Assembly: GCA_008694505.1 (NCBI GenBank)
Contig: VZDJ01004378.1
Coordinates: 7,620,334 to 7,684,333 of the forward strand
DNA: 64,000 nt
Reading direction: 5' to 3'
Origin: Cyanoderma ruficeps
Taxonomy: Eukaryota; Chordata; Aves; Passeriformes; Timaliidae
The position numbers were made by a program, and so were the translations under genes. Shown in pieces: positions 55,576 through 64,000 of the stretch. The notes under the pieces are model-generated. The model was not told the DNA's origin. It did not search any database and saw nothing but the letters and a program-made list of their open reading frames with translations. The first letter of the stretch is position 1, and every line of letters begins with the position of its first letter.

Positions 55576-58500
55576 AAGAGTGCCCCAGATCTCAACGCTG
55601 GGACTAAACTCCATCTGCTACTGGCAAAGGGGAAAGCAGGTTATTGAAAAAAGGTAACTGGGACTCTGGAAGCAGATGACAGAGAGCATTGCAAAGGCTG
55701 TGGTGTATCACCAGTGGCATTTGCACAAAAACAAGTGAAAAGAGTAAACAGGTCCAACTTCAAGCACTTAAGGGGTTTTTTAATATTATGAATAGTTTTA
55801 TTTGTTTGTTTTATGGATATTATGAAAATGAGATTTTTCAGGGAAAGCATACTGTGAAAATGAAAAGTGTTAGGAATATATTTTAAAATTATTTAATTAT
55901 CAGTAGTACTTTTCTTTAGATTTTTCTGCACTAGAATTCAGAAAGATTCTGGCTAGAGGCTTTGTGCCTTGCTCAAGAATAACTGAATTATTCCTTCATT
56001 GCCATAAAAGACACAGAGAAAAAGTGAAACACAGAAAGCCTACAAGGACTAAAACTGTACATTAAGGACAATTTTCAGAATTTTTTACAAGTGCAAAAAG
56101 AATAGCACCAAAATAAAAACAATGGAAGTAATGTTGAAGAGAAATTAAATTTCTTCCCAGGTAGAAGGTATTAAAAAAGAATCATATAGTAATCAGAGTA
56201 TAAAAACCATGCCAGCACAATATCATTGAGAGCAGATATTTTAGTGACTAGAGATAATTATGCTACTCAAGAAAAAAAATTAATTTTACTTAAACTGACA
56301 TCCTTAATTTCCAAGGCAAGTGTTTCTCTGACTAGTCTGACACAGTTTAAGTAGTATAGATAGTCTCTGTTTTATAACAAACATTGGTAGACTCCAAACT
56401 GACCTAATAGGCAACATCATTTGAAATTTGAACACATGGAATTCACTCAAGCTTCTACATCATCTTGCAAGAAAAGATATATCATGGGCTCCATTTAAAA
56501 TTATTTACATGTGAATTAATAGCATTCCAAAGTAGACATTTTGCAGCAAAGTTAAAGTTCAAAAAGACCCGAAGAGCAATGCCTAGGAATTTTCACCTTT
56601 ACCAATCATTAAATTTGTTGGAAGAAGTGATTTCTGAAATTTTGCTAAATATAGGTCCTAGCAACCTGAGCATTCATTTTCCAGGTTGTAAGTTTTTTTC
56701 AGACAAAGTTTTCTTAACATTTCTGCATTTTTGAGAACCACAAGCCTTTGTTGCAACTTGTTATTTAACCTCTGTTCTAGAACATATTTTTAAAATTTTG
56801 CAAACATATTACCCCATATTATTTATGGCATAGCAGAATTCTGATTTTGGTTTCATTTGGGTTTTTTTCCTAGGTGTCACAAGAAGACGAAACGATGACA
56901 CCTAAAGCTTCAACAAAGCTTAACCAATTTTATAAAAATTGGAAATGAAAGATACGGAGAAAAAAGTTTCTATTTGAGAGAAAAGAAGATGATTTAGCAC
57001 TGTACATTCACACAGTAATAAATTATTGTGTTGTATCTAACCTGTCACAAACCATGTGTATTCACCCACACTGTAATACAGCTTCAGCAGGTTTCCTGAA
57101 TTTCTCAAATAAAGGTTTTGGAAACAGAGATAATACAACATTTCACATGACAGCCTTTAATGCATCCTCAAAATTTAACAATTAGTGGAACCAAACACAG
57201 GAAGATATCTGGTCCTGTGTCCAGAGCTGCATTTCTGAAACTGTTTTATACAGAATGGAATAAGAGCTTTTTGGCAAGCAAAGGAAGAAGAGACAGGTCA
57301 AATCTGTATTAGATAAAATGCTTATACTTCTAAGTTTTACCACATGTTGATTGATTCAAATATAATTGGATATAAAATATCTTTATATGGAGGGGTGTTC
57401 AACCAGTACAAATTAGCTGCAATTAAATCCTGCTCTTGCTGATTACTATATGTGTTCAACTGTCAATCTCTCATATGTCTACTCACACTGTAGTGAATTT
57501 CAAGGTATCCAAAGGTATACAGATTTCAAGTAGATTTAAAACCCTTCAGTCTAGTAAAGAAGAAATGCAAGGCGACAGTGAAATTCAAGGCAGAGACAAA
57601 CTCCATCCTGCCATGAGACACAAGAATGGAGTGTGCTGTTAATTTGACTGAGGCACCTTCCACCAAGGGCTAATGTTTCTGTAGAACCCTCAAGTCACAC
57701 ATAAACGTTTCTGAACAACAACATTCCCCCTCTTCGGCTTTCTTTTTTTTCCCCTTTCTGTTTAATGTTAATGGAAGATGCCATATGGATGGTTTTGGAG
57801 ATTAAAATGCCCTTTTTCTATGTTCAGGGGAAGTTCAGCATAATTCTCTGCAGGAGCTATTAAATGTAGTCCCTTACTGCCTTCTTTTAAGGGGTACAAG
57901 AGTAATTCTATTTTCATGCTCTTTTACTCTTCATTTCTTGTACTGATTATGCCAATTAGAGCAGTCCTCTTTGTGATGCGGTCATCTGCTTTCTAGAAAT
58001 CTTACCTGCCTGTTTATATGCTTGCAGGTACTGACAGCTGCAGAATGAATTTGATACAGATAATTTAACTCTCCCCAACAATGAGCACAGAGATAAGCAA
58101 CAGACTGAGTGGTAAACACCATTGAGTCATTTATACCATTTCTGCCTTAGTGTGCTCTTTTACTAGGNTATATATACATATCTATATGTTCTAGAAACTA
58201 TCTTTAGGCTGGAAGAAATTTAAACTGTCTTTACTGCAGATATGTGGAATTGTCTTAAATGTGGGGACCAAAGAGAGAACAGTATCTAAGTAAGATGCAT
58301 GACTGCACATCTGCTAACACAAAATTTAAGTTCTTTGACTCCAGATCTCATTAGTTTTTGAATACTTCTTTTCCAGTGTAGGGAATATCTAGTTCATACA
58401 TTCTGCCTGGTTCCCTGGTGAACACACCTTTTGTTTTCAAACTAAAATCAAATCCTTTATTCTCAAAGTCCTAGTCAATGTGACGCCCTGAAGAACCTTG

Positions 58501-61500
58501 TCTACGTTTTTTTTTTCTTCTGATCTGTCAGCTTTCCTTTTTGTATCATGGTTGTCTTCTTCCCTGGGTGACTCCAAAGGCTTCCTTACATTGCCTAACA
58601 TGGTATCCTCATCTTCACTCCTGTTTCTGTTTGTCTCAAGAACTTAAAAGTCTTTTCTCAAAACTTTTTTCAGTTAGCTTCCTAATACTGACCCTAATCT
58701 TTCCAAATGTTGTCTTTACATTTTAAGATTCTTGCTTATGCTTAAATAAATAAAAATTAATAAACAAAAAAGTAAAAAAAAAATAGTTATTAACATTATA
58801 CATATGTAAAATAGATGGATTTAATGACACTTAATTTCTTCTTACCCCTGTTCTTAACTGCTCTTTTCTCCTGTATTACTTTCAGCCTGAAGGGGTTAAA
58901 AGATGATACTGCTTTGTAGTGCAACAGTATTATTTTGCTTACAGTAGTAAGCGTTCAGAATATCTATGAAGTTCCAAACGCAGTAAGAGCAGAAGCAATA
59001 ACAATCAACTGAGTTTAAAATATACTATGTCATTTTATATGTAATAGTAGCTGCAGTTAAAGCCACTCTTTTCTGTGAACAGAATACACACGAATAACAG
59101 AGGGTTTTTACATGCCACATAATAAGCAGACCTGCATACAAAATCATTTAATATATAATGATAAATGAGGCCATTGGAAGAGAGATTTGTCAAGAAAGAA
59201 GAGACTAGGACTCTGCATTAACACTTGGGCCAAGTCCATGAAGCCAAATACGCTTCTTCCCTTGGATATGGGCATTGTCTTACAGGCAGAAGGGAAGCTG
59301 AAAGTACTATGTTCAGGGTCCTCTCCACAGTGGTGACCACATCTGCACATAACCAACTTCATCAATCAGAAACATGCCATGTGCAATGTAATGGAGAAAT
59401 AACGAATCGAGACTAAAGAAAACTCTGCTCTGAACAACAGCAGAGAATGCAGAAAAAGAAATGAGACAGAACAATACTCCTCATCAGTCTTTCATTTCCT
59501 GAAATACTGAGTATTGTAAAAAGCAAGTTAACTATACATAATATAGCACTGACTCACAGGCTTCTACCCAGACACCTCAAAAGATCCTGGTACTGAGAAG
59601 AAAGACAGGTAATTTTTTTATTTTTAATTTTTTTTTGTGGGCTTTCGTTTTGTTTCTTTTATACTGGTAACAAATTCTATACTTTCTAAAATTTGCTTGA
59701 AAATTCTTTAGGAGAATCCTGAATAGGGTAACACAAAAATCTGTTCATTCTGAAAAATGGCCATCATCTTCAAGACTGACTGCAGTTTGCCCTTTGTGCT
59801 TTGAGACTGAGAATTCAAAAATGCAGACTGACAATAGCCAAGCTGCCCCTTTTTATCTGGAGGCTTTGGGTATCCCCCAAGATTTTTATATAAATGTAGT
59901 GCACTATGGTTTACATTAGAAAAGGAAACATTTATCTTATCACATTGATATCGGCTCAGTACAATATTACATTCTGGAATAAGAAAATATTGCAACTTTT
60001 CTTGAAAAGGTCAAGAGGTACTGTTTATCTTCAGGGCATAATGAATTACATTGTATTTCCTCCCCAAGAACTCTGAAAGAACGGAATATGTTTTGACGCA
60101 CAATGCACAACTCAGGGCTTGGTGATAGTAGATGGAATAACAAACAAAGCTGTAGTGCAGAATTTCAAGCTTCAAAATTCTGTATAAATACAAATCTATG
60201 TGAGAAACCTGGCTAACAAGTAGTGCTATTGCTACTAAAAAAATGTATGACAATTCGAATAAGGCATGACCTTCAAATCTCTTCAACCTCTTAACTGCAT
60301 CCTAAGTTCAAGTTTACTTACTTATATTATTACATGTTAAACTTTATAGCTGTTCAGCTAGGTAATGTAACAGCTACAAGTTCCTGGTGTCCAATTTTAT
60401 AGTCAGAACACATCTTTTTATTTATGAAAATCACATTCTCTCTTATGTCTGACTGCTTGGCTTATGCTGCAACGATCACACTCTCAATTCATTGTTATTG
60501 ATTGCTAAATACTGGCCACTTTTCTGAAGAAATGTTTCCAGTTAGGTTTCAAAATGTTAAAAAAAAAAACCAACAAAAAACGAGAGAGATAGCTGAATCT
60601 GCAATACCAATAATAGAGACTTGTGTCTCCTCGTATTTCCTGTGTCAGGACCAGTGACTAGTAAGTGGAAATTTTAGTGGAAAATCTATGATGATACTTA
60701 CTAGCAAAAAACATTTTTCCCACAGAAAACAGTTTTATACAACCTCATCTTTCAATGGCTCATCTACTGTATCAATAGGAAGTAATATGTGACTTAGTCC
60801 TGTATATTAATTTTTCAAAAGAAGTGAGAAATTGAATTAACAAATGAACGAGGGTCTGTGGAAAAAAACGAGAGTTAAACTAGGGAGTAAGTTGCAACAC
60901 AATACATTTGAAAAATCTCTACTGTTCTGCAAATTTCCTTTTGCAATCATTTTTTGTCTATGGTATTAAGAAATTAGCAGAATGCAGACAGAGATTGGAG
61001 CAGTAATCTGGAAGGGAGACGTGTGTCAGCATGCTCCTTTTTTTCTGTCACAGCACAGCTGGTTGGCTACTACCTACTAGCCAAGATTGCTGCAAGGAGC
61101 TTTTCCTTACTCTGTCCAGTTGAAACTCAAAACAGTGATCACAGTGGTCAGCTTTACTTTACTGCTTAATACAGGAAAGAAGTACTCACCGAGCTGAAAT
61201 TCGTCTCAGATGGCAAGTGAGAGCTAACAGCACCAGCTCTTGTAATCTGTTCATTCAACACAAGAACTCACATTTCAATTTATTCTGCCATGAGATACTG
61301 AAACACGCAGAGGTCAAAGAAGAATCAGTAGGCAGGGGGTGCTCTAACACATTCTATAGATCTTTGGCAATGTGGAAAAAAAAATTAAAGAAATAAACAT
61401 GGAAATGTGTGGAGACTCGTCTAGACACACCTAGACTATCCAGGACAGTCAGGGAGACCTTCAATTCAGAGAAGAGGTGAGAAATAGAGAAGTGAATACA

Positions 61501-64000
61501 GAAATCTTTCTATTTGTGGGTACTGGGTCAATAAGAAAACCATGAAGATCAATACGAACTGAATCACTTGAGGGCACTAAGCCTCCATCAGACCTACGGA
61601 CAGAAATGCCACATCAGTGACAACAGCTGAACTGCTTCAATGGCAAGATCAGGCAAGATCTCAATGTCAAAGTAGTTATCTGAAATAAAGTAGCTTAATA
61701 GAGTGAGCTTGAAGCTACACTGTGTGGGAGAAAAATCACAGCTAGATCAATTTTCCAATGAATATGCCAAACACAGATGTTTATGGAGTAAATCAAGGCT
61801 TCATTTTTTAGATAAGAACTCTTACCGCATGATACAGAAAAAGAGAAAGGAAACAAGAAAAGGAAATATATTACTGTAAGTAATAAAGAAACATTAACTG
61901 GAGTGTAATATTATGGACCTTGTGTTTATGGGAGGTGGAGACAAGATCAAACTGAATAAATAGACAGAGCTGGGATCATAGAGTTGTTCAGCAAACAGTC
62001 TGGAAAATTATTTGAGTCTGCCCTGTCATATACAGAAGTTAAGTAATTGTTAGAAGAAAGTAGAGTGAAATGAAAAGGCTGCTTATATTTAAAAACTTCT
62101 GAATGAATTCTCCATGAATTTTTTTGTTTTCTGGTATAAGTTTTCTTTCCTCTGTTTTTCCTGATAGAAAAAAAGTTGAAGCATATTGAGTCATTTCAAG
62201 TATCATCAAACATATCAAGAGGTTTTTTGAAAAAAAACCAAAAACAATACCTATTTTCATCAGATTACAAGATAGTAACCATGGCTGCCCCTGTCCAAAA
62301 CTGCAATGAACAAAACACACAGAACAGACTCTCTGGTTTTCTTTCCAAAGTATTTTTACATTCTTAAAATATGTCACAACCAAAGCAAAAAAAACAAGAA
62401 AAAAAATTCACAGACTTACAGGATGGTTTGATTTTAATAGGACACTTAGGTTTTAATAACTTACATCAGATTAATGATAAATATTAATAGCCCTGAATAG
62501 GGCTATGCCCAGTTCTGCCAGCTGGCTCCTAAGCATGTCATCTGAGTCTTGAAGCAGAGTTGCAGAGTTTTTGATCAAAGTAATACTCCCAATTTTAAGA
62601 AGAGAGTTTAGCATGCATAAAATACTTAAAATTCCTAACAAATTACCTTTCAAGTCCAAACTGCTAAAACAGTAAGCTAAATGCCTAAATATAAAGTAGC
62701 AAAAATGAAATAATATAACCCATAATTCCCACATGTTTAGCCAAGTTCTATAATCTATCCCTTACTATATAGGAAAAAAAAAGCATATGAGAGGAGAGCT
62801 CTGCTTTCCAGATCTTTTAAGAAAAGCACCCTTGACTTTAAAACGAAATGAAGTTTTCTACTTTGATTTTTTACTTTTATCTGACTTTTCTGAATCTTAT
62901 TTATCAGGTCCTTCCAATGGCTTTCTATTGGAGTTTTTTGAGTCATTTGGCCACAGATTTCTCACTGAATTTTAACAATCAAAACGCATAAATGAATTTT
63001 AAATACAGAGTTAGGAGTTGTTTCTTCAACTCTTTTTGCATGTACCAATACTGGATAACAGTGTTGGTAAATTACAACAATTCAGACCAACTGAAAGGGC
63101 TGCCTGTATCTCAATAAGTCAGGTTACCATTCTCAGGTTCCTCTGAGAAGGAACTGAGGATATCCCTGGACTTGCCAGGCATTTTAGATTTAACACTTGG
63201 CCTCTCAGAGCAGTTTCATCTTTTAAAACTGTTTTTTGGCTTTAAGGAACATTTCTGAAGAGCTTGGCTAGCTCCAGGCACTTAACCCTAGTTTGCACGT
63301 GCAGTGCACCAAAGGCTGGGGCTTCCAGCTAGGAAGTCACTGACTGACTGACAAAGAGACACAGTATCCTGGCACAGTACAGGAAGTACAGACTAAAATT
63401 GTATCCTTGAAGTACTCTGCGCATTTTGAAAAAAAAAACCAAGGAGAAAGAAGGCACTGTCTGAGGTTCTGAGAAAATTTTGGAGCCCAGCTTAGGAAGC
63501 AGGAGATGCATTGATTGAGAAGAACAACAAAGATATGGACAAAAATGGATTTTGTGATCATTATGCAATTATTTCCAACCTGTTGGAGGGGGAGATGAAG
63601 CAATTAGTGGCCATCCTTGGGAAAGGAGAAATAAAAAAAGGCCCTTTCTGCCTTGAGGAATCTTTCACATCTCATTCACATCACAGGGACTGTTGGAAGT
63701 TACAGTTAGCCCTTAGAGCACTTTTCTGATCATTGGTCTATGTGTAAAAAATATTTGATATTTTGGGCCATTCTTCTCTTATATTGCCAAAAACCTCTCT
63801 TCTTCTTCAAACTGAAGTTTGTCTATTAAGCCTCAGGTAGTAGGGCCTTTAAGATCAGGAAGTATAAGAAGACCCTTAGGACACTTAGCACAGCTAATCA
63901 TAAAATGCAAGAAATAGAGTAAGATATTTGCTCATTGCATTATACAGAAACAATTAGGGAGTACAAGCCTTGCTAACAGTTTTTTCATTATTTTGTTATT

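Noticed and set aside
59144..59365. Minus-strand ORF with KLVMCRCGHHCGEDPEHSTF, which echoes the human FOXP2 alternative exon (KLCICGHSSGDGHPHNTF).
   Set aside because: It lies upstream of the exon it should follow, has no convincing splice sites, and the gaps needed for alignment make chance the better explanation.

Overview
The window looks like vertebrate, almost certainly bird, nuclear DNA: AT-rich, nearly free of recognisable dispersed repeats, and without any long open reading frame (the longest is about 125 codons, as expected by chance). Two isolated N bases (42878 and 58168) point to a draft assembly. No bacterial-style genes, operons, CRISPR arrays, tRNA or rRNA genes were seen.

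The key to the window is one short exon on the minus strand at 42783-42872. It encodes 30 residues, starting ALQAARQ and ending [12 protein letters not shown], and matches the glutamine/leucine-rich N-terminal part of FOXP2, the forkhead transcription factor linked to speech and vocal learning. I place it at human residues 57-86, recalled from memory and not searched. The window is therefore a slice of FOXP2 read on the minus strand, from high to low coordinates. Bases 42873-64000 belong to the intron before this exon. Bases 1-42782 belong to the intron after it. The preceding exon with the start codon and the following exon (human VPVSVAMM...) were looked for and not seen, so they probably lie beyond the two edges.

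Inside the downstream intron, at 4418-4488 on the minus strand, there is a well-formed 71-nt exon: AG acceptor after a pyrimidine-rich stretch, GTAAGT donor, 71 nt exactly. Read on from the 30-residue exon it gives nine codons and then TAG. As I recall, a 71-bp alternatively spliced insertion that introduces a stop, with translation restarting about 92 residues downstream, was described for zebra finch FoxP2. Length, strand, position and the stop all agree, so I call it that alternative exon. This also suggests a songbird.

Other content: a probable solo endogenous-retrovirus LTR (about 13044-13564, plus strand, antisense to FOXP2, TATA box at 13407); a decayed LINE reverse-transcriptase fragment (14108-14371, minus); two ancient L2/MIR-like 3' tails (near 21580 and 55461); a (TAA)n microsatellite; several unusual A/C-rich or T/G-rich tracts; short tandem repeats; and perfect AT-rich palindromes. 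Several further candidate cryptic exons on the FOXP2 strand are listed as findings only. The rest is intron in which I see no gene; some stretches have the look of conserved non-coding DNA, but that cannot be tested from one sequence.
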